Shown here: piece by piece, positions 1 to 6,768 of the stretch
How the letters are laid out: each line of letters begins with the position of its first letter
How positions within the stretch are numbered: position 1 is the stretch's first letter
Assembly (NCBI GenBank): GCA_927798255.1
Contig: CAKMMH010000067.1
Span: 1 to 8,812, forward strand
Length of the DNA stretch: 8,812 nucleotides
DNA from: an uncultured bacterium
GTDB lineage: Bacteria > Bdellovibrionota_C > UBA2361 > CAKMMH01
Direction of reading: 5' to 3'
Program-made: the position numbers and the translations under genes
The notes under the pieces: model-generated
Seen by the model: only the letters and a program-made list of their open reading frames with translations
Database searches by the model: none
What the model was told of the DNA's origin: nothing

Positions 1-1
1 G

Positions 2-712
2 TATTATACTGTTAGAAGGGGTGATTCTCTTGGTTCAATTTCAAATATGTTAAATATTAGCGTTTCAAATTTGAAAAAAATAAATGGATTAAAATCAGAT
101 AGGATTACAGTTGGTCAGAGACTTCTTGTAAATAATAATGGTCGGGCTTCTTCTAATACTGTGACTAAAACGATTACAAATAAAGTAACTTATATAGTAA
201 AAAGAGGTGATACATTAATAGGAATTTCAAAAAAGTATAAAGTATCTATTGAGGATATAAAAAGATATAACGGGTTAAAAGGTAATATCGTAAATATTGG
301 TCAAAAACTTCAAATACCAGTTACATCAAAGATTATTTACAATCCTACTAAAGCTCAAGCTACAAGTTTTACTAGTAGTTTTAGTTATTACACTGTTAAG
401 AAAGGAGATACACTTTTAAGTATTGCTTTAAAATATAAAACAAATGTTAAGTATTTAAAAAGTATAAATAATTTAAGAAGTGATGCTTTGAAGATAGGGC
501 AAAAACTAAAAGTTCCAAGTTTGAATAGTACAGGTAAATGGTGGGGGGCTCCAAAAGCACAATCAAGTTCTAGAAGAAGTTATAAAGTGCAAAAAGGCGA
601 CTCTTTATGGGGAATTGCAAATAAGTATAAGGTTACAGTTGGTAATTTGAAAAAAGCTAATAAAATCACAACAAATAGTGTAAAATTAGGTCAAACATTG
701 ATTATTCCTTAA
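2..712 (+). CDS. LysM-repeat cell-wall-binding protein, C-terminal part (5' end outside window)
   Basis: The reading frame is open to the left edge, so the first ATG in the window (47) is internal. The codons before it (YYTVRRGDSLGSIS) are the start of a LysM repeat cut off by that ATG. About 236 residues are visible. They hold four LysM modules at about 2-133, 188-322, 386-517 and 578-709, each with the V-K-x-G-D-[ST]-L start, a K-Y-K-V/T middle and a G-Q-K/T-L-x-[IV]-P end. Ser/Thr/Asn-rich linkers join them. LysM modules bind N-acetylglucosamine-containing glycans such as peptidoglycan, so the protein is most likely periplasmic or surface-located. The last LysM ends at the stop codon, so any enzymatic domain (amidase, NlpC/P60, transglycosylase, peptidase) must lie upstream and cannot be identified here. 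The LysM identification is firm; the overall function is open. Confidence 0.93.
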   Translation, partial: YYTVRRGDSLGSISNMLNISVSNLKKINGLKSDRITVGQRLLVNNNGRASSNTVTKTITNKVTYIVKRGDTLIGISKKYKVSIEDIKRYNGLKGNIVNIGQKLQIPVTSKIIYNPTKAQATSFTSSFSYYTVKKGDTLLSIALKYKTNVKYLKSINNLRSDALKIGQKLKVPSLNSTGKWWGAPKAQSSSRRSYKVQKGDSLWGIANKYKVTVGNLKKANKITTNSVKLGQTLIIP

Positions 713-741
713 TTTGATTATAAATCGTTATTAATCTAATA

Positions 742-770
742 TTGTCAGGATTTTTTAATTTAACTATAAT
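742..770 (+). promoter_or_regulatory. sigma-70 type promoter for the gene at 820
   Basis: TTGTCA at 742-747 (5 of 6 matches to TTGACA) and a perfect TATAAT at 765-770 are separated by exactly 17 bp. Transcription should begin near 777, giving a leader of roughly 40 nt before the start codon. It lies 30 bp past the stop of the LysM gene, so the downstream gene probably has its own transcript. This is the best promoter match seen in the window, though AT-rich sequence makes chance TATAAT matches common. Confidence 0.65.
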
Positions 771-819
771 TCTGTAAATTTGATAAAAGTTTTATCGTTT
801 AGCCTAGGAATAATTGATT

Positions 820-1707
820 ATGATTTATAATGAGAAAGATATTTTAAAAGGTAGTGAGAGAGCGTGTGGTATTAATCTAAAAGATGCTAGAGAATTGTTT
901 GATTCTAGAAAAGATTCAACCTTAAATGTTGTTCGCTATATAGTAAATATTGTTAATGAATATATAAATGATATTCAGAGAGGTTATCATAATGCTAATT
1001 ATTATGGCGTCGGTGTTCATGAAAAAATTGTTTCTATTCTTGAAGCTAATCCAAAAGTTTTAGAAGATAAACTTATAAAACGACAAGTCGAATCATGCTT
1101 TTTAAATTTATTATGTCATGATATCGAAGAATTTAATGTTTATAACAGCCCATTAATTTTAAGTTTTATGAAGAAATACCTAAATGTTGGTAATGCTTTT
1201 TTAAAAAGGGAACCTCAACAAAGTTTAATTTATGAAGCAGCAAGAAGAGGTATTGAAAAAAGTTTTCAGAGTGAAGCTAATGCAACAGGAGTAACCTATA
1301 TTTTAGATTTTTTAAAAAATGATTTAAATTTAGATAACAAAAAAGTTTTTGCAAATCCTGAAATTAATGATAGATTTATAAAATTAGGAATTGGTGCTAT
1401 TGAATTTTCGCTCTCTTGTGGGTGTACTGAAGAAGCAATAAAAACTATCGATATTTTAGAAAGATATACAGATTTTAATAAAAATGAATTAAAAACATGC
1501 TTTAATAAGTTTCGTTTTAAAAAAGCTATAGCAAAAGGTTATATTGAAACATTAGAAAGTTGCGTACCTCAAATTTTTGACGATTTAGTAAATTTTGCAA
1601 AAGAATACATAGGTATTAATGAAGAAAATATGTCAAACTTTCTTATAAAGAGTAAAGTTAAAGAAATAAATGAAAGCAATAAGGCAAAGAATGATTTTTT
1701 ATTATAA
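820..1707 (+). CDS. hypothetical helical protein, function unknown
   Basis: I do not recognise this 295-residue protein. It has no signal peptide or membrane segment and is rich in Lys, Glu, Asn, Ile and Leu. Its pattern of short amphipathic stretches suggests an all-helical, perhaps repeat-like, cytoplasmic protein. A charged C-terminal tail (Lys/Glu/Asn-rich, about the last 20 residues) looks flexible. Cysteines are scattered, including a Cys-Gly-Cys in LSCGCTEE, with no clear metal site. A TTG at 814 is in frame, but ATG at 820 is preferred because AGGA at 806-809 lies 10 nt from the ATG and only 4 nt from the TTG. A strong promoter sits just upstream. Its stop codon overlaps that of the convergent sulfatase-like gene, so it ends without room for its own terminator. 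Codon use resembles its neighbours. It is a real gene by length and signals; its role cannot be inferred. Confidence 0.8.
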   Translation: MIYNEKDILKGSERACGINLKDARELFDSRKDSTLNVVRYIVNIVNEYINDIQRGYHNANYYGVGVHEKIVSILEANPKVLEDKLIKRQVESCFLNLLCHDIEEFNVYNSPLILSFMKKYLNVGNAFLKREPQQSLIYEAARRGIEKSFQSEANATGVTYILDFLKNDLNLDNKKVFANPEINDRFIKLGIGAIEFSLSCGCTEEAIKTIDILERYTDFNKNELKTCFNKFRFKKAIAKGYIETLESCVPQIFDDLVNFAKEYIGINEENMSNFLIKSKVKEINESNKAKNDFLL

Positions 1708-3030
1708 ATACCCTAAACTTTCTAAGTCCTTTAACTCTTTTTTATTGAATTTGATATTATCATTTGTATCTAATTTTCTTTGTTCAAAGTTAGAAATTTG
1801 ATTGTTTAGTGATGAGATAATTTCTTTGTACTCATCATTATTTATTTGATTATCTCTTTCACCTCGATCTTTTTCTAAATTATAAAATTCACTAACCCCA
1901 GTTGTCCTATCTTTTATAAGCTTGTAGTTATCGTTGATTACAGAAATTTTATTTGCATCTTTTACATGTCTACTTGATTGAAAAATTACTTCAGAAAAAA
2001 GCATTCTACCTTTTTTAATAATTTTTGTTAGATTGATACCTTTTAAATTATTATTGTCAATTTTTAATAAACTAAGTAGCGTTGGTAAAATATCAATTTG
2101 AGATACATTATTATTTATTTCTTTTGACTTTAAATTTTTAGCGCTAATAATTAAAGGGATTCTAATAAGCTCATTATATAATGTCTTAGTATGTCCAATC
2201 CAATCTCTATCTAAAAGCTCTTCGCCATGGTCAGCGGTAAATACAATTATTGTATTTTTAAGTAAATTATTTTCTTTTAAATAATTATATAATCTATCTA
2301 AAGCTCTATCAGTGTATGTAATTTCTTCATGATATAAGTTATTTAATTGTTTTTTATCTTCTTCATTAAATGTTAAATCTCTTAGTTTTATAATATGAAG
2401 TCCAGAGGTTGCTTTTCCTTTATAGTTAGGATCAGTATAATTTATACTTTTATGATCTTGGTAGTTGTAGTGTGGGTCAAAATAGTGAGCAAACATTAAA
2501 AAAGGCTTGTCTTTATCTCTCTCGTTTAATTTTTTTATAACAGTATCAGTAACAGTGTTTGCAACAATTGTGGCATGCGGATTATGTGGATTTACATTTT
2601 TTACAAAATCAAAATCTTTTAATATATTTGATTTTTCATCAAGAATTGTATGAGATATAACAGCAAGAGTTTGATAGCCATTTTCTTTTAAATAATAAGG
2701 AAGCGTTTTTACATCATTTGATAAAGTTCCTGTAAGAGTGCCTACGCCATGCTCTCTTGGGTAAAGTCCAGAAAGAATAGATGTGATTGTTGGCTTTGTC
2801 CAAGAGGATGTTGAATATGCGTTTTGGAAAGTTAAGCCGCTATTAGCTAATTTACTAATAAAATTGCTTTCTATTTTTATGTCTTTGTTAAATGTGGGAA
2901 TATGATTTGCAGAAAGAGTATCAACTACAATCAATAAAATATTTTGTTTTTTATCTAAACAGCAATATTTATATGAAAATAATCCTAAAATTATAAATAA
3001 TAGAAAACATGAAAATAGTAATTTTTTCAT
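1702..3030 (-). CDS. membrane-anchored sulfatase-family hydrolase/transferase
   Basis: This is a 442-residue member of the alkaline phosphatase/sulfatase superfamily. Residues 4-19 form a hydrophobic segment after MKK, a signal anchor or signal peptide, so the catalytic domain should face outside the cytoplasm. Family landmarks appear in order: NILLIVVDT with metal ligand Asp37; SSWTKPT around Thr78 in the nucleophile position, followed by SGLYPREHGV; HYFDPHYNY (182-190); TADHGEE with Asp267 and His268; and GHTKTLYNELIRIPLII (279-295). The C terminus ends LESLGYL, a frequent ending in this group. The usual sulfatase Cys/Ser-x-Pro-x-Arg is here Thr-Lys-Pro-Thr-Ile, so formylglycine conversion is not expected. 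The enzyme may be a phosphatase or phosphotransferase (LtaS-like enzymes use Thr) rather than a true sulfatase. ATG at 3028-3030 follows an AAGGG site at 3038-3042 (- strand). It is divergent from cdaA and convergent with the hypothetical gene. Superfamily is sure; substrate unknown. Confidence 0.9.
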   Translation of the reverse strand: MKKLLFSCFLLFIILGLFSYKYCCLDKKQNILLIVVDTLSANHIPTFNKDIKIESNFISKLANSGLTFQNAYSTSSWTKPTITSILSGLYPREHGVGTLTGTLSNDVKTLPYYLKENGYQTLAVISHTILDEKSNILKDFDFVKNVNPHNPHATIVANTVTDTVIKKLNERDKDKPFLMFAHYFDPHYNYQDHKSINYTDPNYKGKATSGLHIIKLRDLTFNEEDKKQLNNLYHEEITYTDRALDRLYNYLKENNLLKNTIIVFTADHGEELLDRDWIGHTKTLYNELIRIPLIISAKNLKSKEINNNVSQIDILPTLLSLLKIDNNNLKGINLTKIIKKGRMLFSEVIFQSSRHVKDANKISVINDNYKLIKDRTTGVSEFYNLEKDRGERDNQINNDEYKEIISSLNNQISNFEQRKLDTNDNIKFNKKELKDLESLGYL

Positions 3031-3080
3031 AAAGTTACCCTTAATTTTGTAAAAACTTTGCTTTTAATTCAAGATAAAAT

Positions 3081-3107
3081 GTTATATCATTTTAAAGGTA
3101 AAATCAA
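3081..3107 (-). promoter_or_regulatory. possible promoter for the sulfatase-like gene
   Basis: On the - strand an extended -10 element, TGATATAAC, occupies 3089-3081. TTGATT at 3107-3102 could be a -35, though the spacer is only 15 bp. The TG at the extended position supports it. The leader to the ATG at 3030 would be about 45 nt. Tentative in such AT-rich DNA. Confidence 0.35.
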
Positions 3108-3130
3108 AGATATAAAAGTGATAAAAATAT

Positions 3131-3136
3131 TATAAT
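3131..3136 (+). promoter_or_regulatory. possible -10 element of the cdaA operon
   Basis: A perfect TATAAT lies 40 bp before the cdaA start, in the only intergenic space in front of the four-gene operon. The hexamer 17 bp upstream (AGATAT, 3108-3113) is a poor -35, and there is no TG extension. The operon probably starts here, but the exact promoter is uncertain and activator help is possible. Confidence 0.35.
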
Positions 3137-3175
3137 TTACTTAATTATTTTTTATATTTATAAGGGTTTTTCTAG

Positions 3176-3961
3176 ATGTATTTCTTAGATATTAGTTATT
3201 TTAACGTAAGGAACATAATTGATTTAGTCTTAGTTACATTTCTTATTTATAGAGCACTTCTTCTTATTAAAGGAACAAGAGCTCAAGCAATGCTTACAGG
3301 ACTATTCATAATAATAGTTGTGTATTCAGTAGCTAATTATTTTGAGCTAAAGACTTTATCATGGATTCTTTATCAATTCTTAAGTTCTATTATCATAATT
3401 TTAATTGTAATATTCCAAGATGATATAAGAAGAGGGCTTATAAAAGTTGGACTCGGCTCAATTTTTAAAAGACAGCGTCAAACTAGTTTAACATCAGATA
3501 AAGTAATTGATGATTTAACACTTGCTGCAACTAGGCTTTCTAAGGATAAGGTCGGCGCACTTATAGTTATTAAAAGAGATGTTGGCCTTGATGATTTTAT
3601 TGAAGAGGCAGTCTTGCTAGATGCAATTGTTAATAGAAAATTAATTTTAGCAATTTTTGATAAAAATTCAGCTCTTCATGATGGCGCGATGATTATTGAA
3701 AATGAAAGAATAAAAGCAGCAGGTTGTGTGCTTCCGCTAAGCTATAATCCAGACCTTGATCCAAATTTAGGAACACGTCATAGAGCCGGGCTAGGAATTT
3801 CAGAAAGATGCGATGCGATAGTTGTTATAGTTTCAGAAGAAACGGGTGGTATTACAATTTGTAGAGATGGAAAATTAAGTAGAAATTTAGATCCTGTTAT
3901 GCTTCGTGAATCACTACAAAGATTTCTATTGCCTATAAATCAAAAATTGGAGGAAATGTGA
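3176..3961 (+). CDS. cdaA: diadenylate cyclase CdaA (DacA), membrane-bound
   Basis: CdaA joins two ATP molecules into cyclic di-AMP, the second messenger controlling potassium/osmolyte balance and wall homeostasis. The 261-residue length is normal for the family. Three membrane segments lie at about 13-31, 37-55 and 63-80, followed by a short cytoplasmic linker. The DisA_N/DAC catalytic domain spans about residues 100-250. Its two catalytic signatures are intact: Asp169-Gly-Ala in ALHDGAMII and Arg201-His-Arg in GTRHRAGLG. VSEETGGI at 219-226 is also typical. ATG at 3176 is preceded by AAGGG at 3162-3166 with 9 nt spacing. The gene overlaps cdaR by four bases (GTGA), and glmM follows, which is the classic CdaA neighbourhood. 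Nothing is missing, so the enzyme should be active. It could only be confused with other DAC classes (DisA, CdaS), and the three-helix N terminus rules these out. Confidence 0.97.
   Translation: MYFLDISYFNVRNIIDLVLVTFLIYRALLLIKGTRAQAMLTGLFIIIVVYSVANYFELKTLSWILYQFLSSIIIILIVIFQDDIRRGLIKVGLGSIFKRQRQTSLTSDKVIDDLTLAATRLSKDKVGALIVIKRDVGLDDFIEEAVLLDAIVNRKLILAIFDKNSALHDGAMIIENERIKAAGCVLPLSYNPDLDPNLGTRHRAGLGISERCDAIVVIVSEETGGITICRDGKLSRNLDPVMLRESLQRFLLPINQKLEEM
3949..3960 (+). promoter_or_regulatory. ribosome binding site and GTG start of cdaR
   Basis: GGAGGA at 3949-3954, inside the last codons of cdaA, is followed three bases later by GTG at 3958. The cdaA stop TGA (3959-3961) overlaps it in the shared GTGA. 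This decides the start: the next in-frame Met of cdaR is about residue 27, after the membrane anchor. Translation of the two genes is probably coupled. Confidence 0.8.
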
Positions 3962-4857
3962 AAAATTTAGGTTTATTAATAATATCTTTTTTAATAGCTA
4001 TATGTTTAACATACTTTGTTAATTCAAAGTCTAGTATGTCTAGCACAAACTTAATTGTGCCTGTAGTAACTTCAAATTTACCACAAAATAAAATTGTAAT
4101 TGCATCATCAAAATCACAAGTTCAAGTTACTGTTAAAGGACCATCATATTTACTTAATAATGTAAGCAGACAGGGGATAAATCTTAATATCAAGTTCCCT
4201 GATAAAATTGGTACTTCATTTAGTACAAAAATTTCACCAAATGATTTTCATTTACCAAGTGGATTAGAGGTATTAAACATTGAACCTCAAGAGCTTACTT
4301 TTACCCTTGATAATTTAGTTACTAAATCTGTTCCTGTGGTAGTACCTAGAATTGGAAAACTAGATGAAATGTATAGATTGGTTGGCTTTACAGTTGAACC
4401 TGAATCTGTTGATGTGACAGGTTCAGAGCTTGAGATTAAATCATTAACAAGAGTTCAAACAGAATCTGTCGATTTGAGAAATATTACAGAAAATGTTGAA
4501 CAAGAGGTTAAACTTCGTCAAGTTGGTTCTTTTATTAAACCCTCAAAAGATAGTGTTAAATTAAAAATTTTTATAAGGGAAGTTCAATCAACAAAAGAAT
4601 TCAAGAGTTTAAATATAGAAATCAGAAATCAAGTTAATAAGGCTTTTGATGTTGATTTTAGAACAGTAGATATTATGATTTCAGGACCTAAAAGAGATGT
4701 TCAAATGTTAAGTATAGATAATATTAAACCATATATTTTAATTGATGAAGATACTGCAGAATCAAAACGAGCAAAACTACAAGTTGAGCTTCCAAAAGGA
4801 TTAGAGCTAGTTAGTGTTAATCCTAAAACAATTTTATTAAAAGAAAAAAAGAATTAA
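3958..4857 (+). CDS. cdaR: CdaA regulatory protein CdaR (YbbR-domain protein)
   Basis: CdaR is the membrane-anchored partner that modulates CdaA activity; its YbbR domains lie outside the cytoplasmic membrane. This 299-residue copy has an N-terminal membrane helix (residues 5-19, LGLLIISFLIAICLTYF) with almost nothing before it, then about three YbbR repeats near residues 30-115, 120-210 and 215-295. Each has a [IV]-x-V-x-G-[PS]-x-x-x-[IL]-like turn (VTVKGPSYLL, VDVTGSELEI, IMISGPKRDV), followed by strands and a closing hydrophobic strand such as LTFTLDN or VKLKIFI. Bacillus CdaR has four repeats and is longer, so this is a compact version. It starts with GTG inside the cdaA stop and is followed after 39 bp by glmM. 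YbbR proteins diverge fast in sequence, so the assignment rests on the anchor, repeat pattern and position as well as motifs. Confidence 0.9.
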   Translation: MKNLGLLIISFLIAICLTYFVNSKSSMSSTNLIVPVVTSNLPQNKIVIASSKSQVQVTVKGPSYLLNNVSRQGINLNIKFPDKIGTSFSTKISPNDFHLPSGLEVLNIEPQELTFTLDNLVTKSVPVVVPRIGKLDEMYRLVGFTVEPESVDVTGSELEIKSLTRVQTESVDLRNITENVEQEVKLRQVGSFIKPSKDSVKLKIFIREVQSTKEFKSLNIEIRNQVNKAFDVDFRTVDIMISGPKRDVQMLSIDNIKPYILIDEDTAESKRAKLQVELPKGLELVSVNPKTILLKEKKN

Positions 4858-4885
4858 GGGGTTTATTTTATTTAGTACATACAAT

Positions 4886-4891
4886 AAGGAG
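4886..4891 (+). promoter_or_regulatory. ribosome binding site of glmM
   Basis: AAGGAG lies 5 nt before the ATG at 4897. It is a strong Shine-Dalgarno match and fixes the start. The 39-bp gap after cdaR shows no hairpin or convincing promoter, so glmM is most likely read from the operon transcript. Confidence 0.75.
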
Positions 4892-4896
4892 TATTT

Positions 4897-6249
4897 ATGT
4901 CAGTAGTGTTTACAAAAACAGGAATTAGAAGTGTTGCAGGAAAATATCCACTAGAGCCAGAAAGTCTTGTAAGGCTAGGAATGGTTATAGCAAATGTTTT
5001 TTCTCAAGGAACCAAAAAAGATGTAGCACCTAAAATCGTTATTGGGCGTGATACTAGAGTGTCAGGATATATGATTGCTAATGCTTTAACTTCAGGACTT
5101 CTCGCAGGGGGCGCTAATGTTACATTGATAGGTGTTTTACCAACACCCGCAATCGTATATTATGGTGAAAGTTTAAGGGCTGACGCTAGTATTGCAATTA
5201 CTGCTTCTCATAATCCGTATCAAGATAATGGTGTTAAAATATTTCTTCCTGACGGTACTAGAATTTCAGATGAAATGCAAAAAAAAATAGATGAACTTTT
5301 TCAAAATGATGAAAAATTAGAGTGTGTAAAAGAAATTGGAAAAATAACTAAGATTCAAGATGGGTTAAGAGGATATGTTGAATATTTAAAAGGTTTTTTT
5401 CCTAAGAAATTAAATTTAAATGGTCTAAAAATCGGATTAGATACTGCAAATGGTTCATGTTATGAAGCTGCAGAATTGTTGTTAACAGAACTAGGTGCTG
5501 AAGTCGAAATAAGAGGTAATAAACCAAATGGAAAAAATATTAATGCTGGATTTGGAAGTGTATATCCTGAGGTTGTTTCAAAGCTTGTAGTAGATAATAG
5601 GCTAAATCTTGGAATTGCTGTTGATGGTGATGGTGATAGAATTGTCCTTTCTACAGATGAAGGTGAGGTTATAGATGGTGATGGAATTTTAGCAATTATT
5701 GGCGCATATTTAAAAGAGCAAAATGAGTTAGATAATAATGTTATTGTCGCTACTATTATGTCTAATATGGGATTAGATTCTTTCTTTAAAAATATTGGAG
5801 TTCAAGTAAAACGTTCAAGAGTTGGAGAAGTGCCGGTTCTAAATGAAATGCAAAAATTTGGTGCAGTTGTAGGTGGAGAGCAATCTGGGCATATGATCTT
5901 TAAATGTGCTGGAAACTCAGGGGATGCACTAGTTGTGGCGTTAAAAGTTTTAGAAATTATGGTTTCTACGAAAAAGTCATTAAAAGAATTATTAGCAGGA
6001 TATAAGAGTTTTCCTCAAAAACTTAAAAATTTAAATATTATTGCTAAACCTGATTTTGATGAAATAGAAGGATATAAAGAGCTAAAAGATAAAGTTCAAA
6101 AAGAATTTGGCGATGATGGAAGAATTCTTATTAGATACTCAGAAACAGAGAATAAAATTAGAATTATGGTAGAGCATAAAGATGAAAAAATTTGTGAAGA
6201 TACTAATGAAATGTTCGTAAAATTCTTTGAAGAAAAAATTGGTGCGTAA
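4897..6249 (+). CDS. glmM: phosphoglucosamine mutase GlmM, with divergent loops
   Basis: GlmM converts glucosamine-6-phosphate to glucosamine-1-phosphate, the step feeding UDP-GlcNAc and peptidoglycan synthesis; in several bacteria it also binds CdaA and lowers its activity. At 450 residues the length is normal for the family. The phosphoserine loop ITASHNP (Ser104), the Mg-binding VDGDGDR (242-248) and the sugar-recognition loop GGEQSGH (326-332) are canonical, and GEQSGH favours GlmM over phosphomannomutase. Two signatures deviate: the N-terminal FGTDGIRG is FTKTGIRS (5-12), and the C-terminal phosphate loop R-x-S-G-T-E-P is RYSETEN (413-419). The following IRIMVE is normal. The cdaA-cdaR-glmM context strongly supports the name. 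The altered loops could mean relaxed specificity (a PMM/PGM-like activity) or simply lineage drift. Confidence 0.93.
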   Translation: MSVVFTKTGIRSVAGKYPLEPESLVRLGMVIANVFSQGTKKDVAPKIVIGRDTRVSGYMIANALTSGLLAGGANVTLIGVLPTPAIVYYGESLRADASIAITASHNPYQDNGVKIFLPDGTRISDEMQKKIDELFQNDEKLECVKEIGKITKIQDGLRGYVEYLKGFFPKKLNLNGLKIGLDTANGSCYEAAELLLTELGAEVEIRGNKPNGKNINAGFGSVYPEVVSKLVVDNRLNLGIAVDGDGDRIVLSTDEGEVIDGDGILAIIGAYLKEQNELDNNVIVATIMSNMGLDSFFKNIGVQVKRSRVGEVPVLNEMQKFGAVVGGEQSGHMIFKCAGNSGDALVVALKVLEIMVSTKKSLKELLAGYKSFPQKLKNLNIIAKPDFDEIEGYKELKDKVQKEFGDDGRILIRYSETENKIRIMVEHKDEKICEDTNEMFVKFFEEKIGA

Positions 6250-6254
6250 TAACC

Positions 6255-6683
6255 ATGAATAAACTTTTAAATGAATTTAGAAATAATGAATTTATAATTC
6301 AAACTGAAACAGATCTTGAAGATTTTTCTAAGAATTTTTCAAAGGCATTAAAAAAAGGCGATATTGTTTCATTAAATGGAACCCTTGGAGCTGGGAAAAC
6401 TACATTCGTAAGATATTTAGTAAAAGCTTTAGGTGTCGATGTTTCTGTATCTTCACCATCTTATGTATTAGAAAATATATATAAGGGAAAAGATTTTTCT
6501 GTTAGTCATTGGGATTTATATAGGCTTAGAGAATGCCCAATCGAGCTTTTAGATGAAGAGTTTAAGGGCTCAATTGTTCTTATTGAATGGGCAAATAAGT
6601 TTGAAGAGGTAAATGAAATATCTGATATTTCGTTAAATTTTGAAATTCTTGAAGATAATCAAAGGAAAATTATTGTAAAATAA
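6255..6683 (+). CDS. tsaE: tRNA t6A biosynthesis ATPase TsaE
   Basis: TsaE is the P-loop ATPase that works with TsaB and TsaD to make N6-threonylcarbamoyladenosine at position 37 of ANN-decoding tRNAs. The 142-residue length is typical. Family signatures are complete: Walker A GTLGAGKTT (42-50), SPSYVLENIY (67-76, in place of the common SPTFTLVNEY), HWDLYRL (85-91, the H-x-D-L-Y-R-L motif) and LIEWANKFEE (109-118). The ATG lies five bases after the glmM stop with no good Shine-Dalgarno, so it is probably translated by coupling to glmM. None of tsaB, tsaC or tsaD is in the window. In some bacteria tsaE follows the cdaA-glmM cluster with acpS/nnr between; here it is joined directly. A long hairpin follows the gene. 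Confidence 0.95.
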   Translation: MNKLLNEFRNNEFIIQTETDLEDFSKNFSKALKKGDIVSLNGTLGAGKTTFVRYLVKALGVDVSVSSPSYVLENIYKGKDFSVSHWDLYRLRECPIELLDEEFKGSIVLIEWANKFEEVNEISDISLNFEILEDNQRKIIVK

Positions 6684-6697
6684 AATTATAGTAAAAT
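6666..6697 (+). repeat. 16-bp tandem duplication over the tsaE stop codon
   Basis: AAAATTATTGTAAAAT (6666-6681) is followed at once by AAAATTATAGTAAAAT (6682-6697), differing at one base. The first copy encodes the last residues of TsaE and part of its stop. The second copy is non-coding and supplies part of the A-run beside the hairpin. It looks like a simple slippage duplication. Confidence 0.7.
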
Positions 6698-6740
6698 AAA
6701 AAAATGTAAGATTAAATTAAAATTAATTTAATCTTACATT
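6690..6740 (-). terminator. rho-independent terminator of the secreted-protein gene, perhaps bidirectional
   Basis: Two perfect 18-bp complementary arms, 6703-6720 and 6723-6740, are separated by AA; sterically this gives a slightly shorter stem with a small loop. On the - strand the stem is followed by a T-rich run (the complement of the A-run at 6693-6704), the pattern of an intrinsic terminator, 28 bp past the stop of the - strand gene. On the + strand there is no T-run after the stem, so it would end the cdaA-tsaE transcript less efficiently or only protect its 3' end. The stem is AT-rich, which weakens it, but its length compensates. Confidence 0.75.
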
Positions 6741-6768
6741 ATAAGACAACTTAAAATTTTTCTAATTA

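Noticed and set aside
47..60. ATG at 47 as the start of the LysM gene
   Set aside because: The in-frame codons before it encode the beginning of a LysM repeat, so the gene continues past the left edge.
716..736. Hairpin after the LysM gene (GATTATAA / TTATTAATC)
   Set aside because: The stem has a bulge, is entirely AT apart from its outermost G-C pair, and is not followed by a T-run, so it is not a convincing terminator.
814..819. TTG at 814 as the start of the hypothetical gene
   Set aside because: It adds only two residues and lies just 4 nt from the AGGA site; the ATG at 820 has better spacing.
3031..3175. Possible riboswitch or small RNA in the divergent intergenic region
   Set aside because: Only 145 bp of AT-rich sequence with promoter-like elements and no conserved stem pattern, and in particular no ydaO-type c-di-AMP riboswitch features that I could see.
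6703..6740. Inverted repeat as the end of a mobile element
   Set aside because: The arms are adjacent with a 2-nt loop, with no transposase or flanking target duplication; a terminator explains them better.
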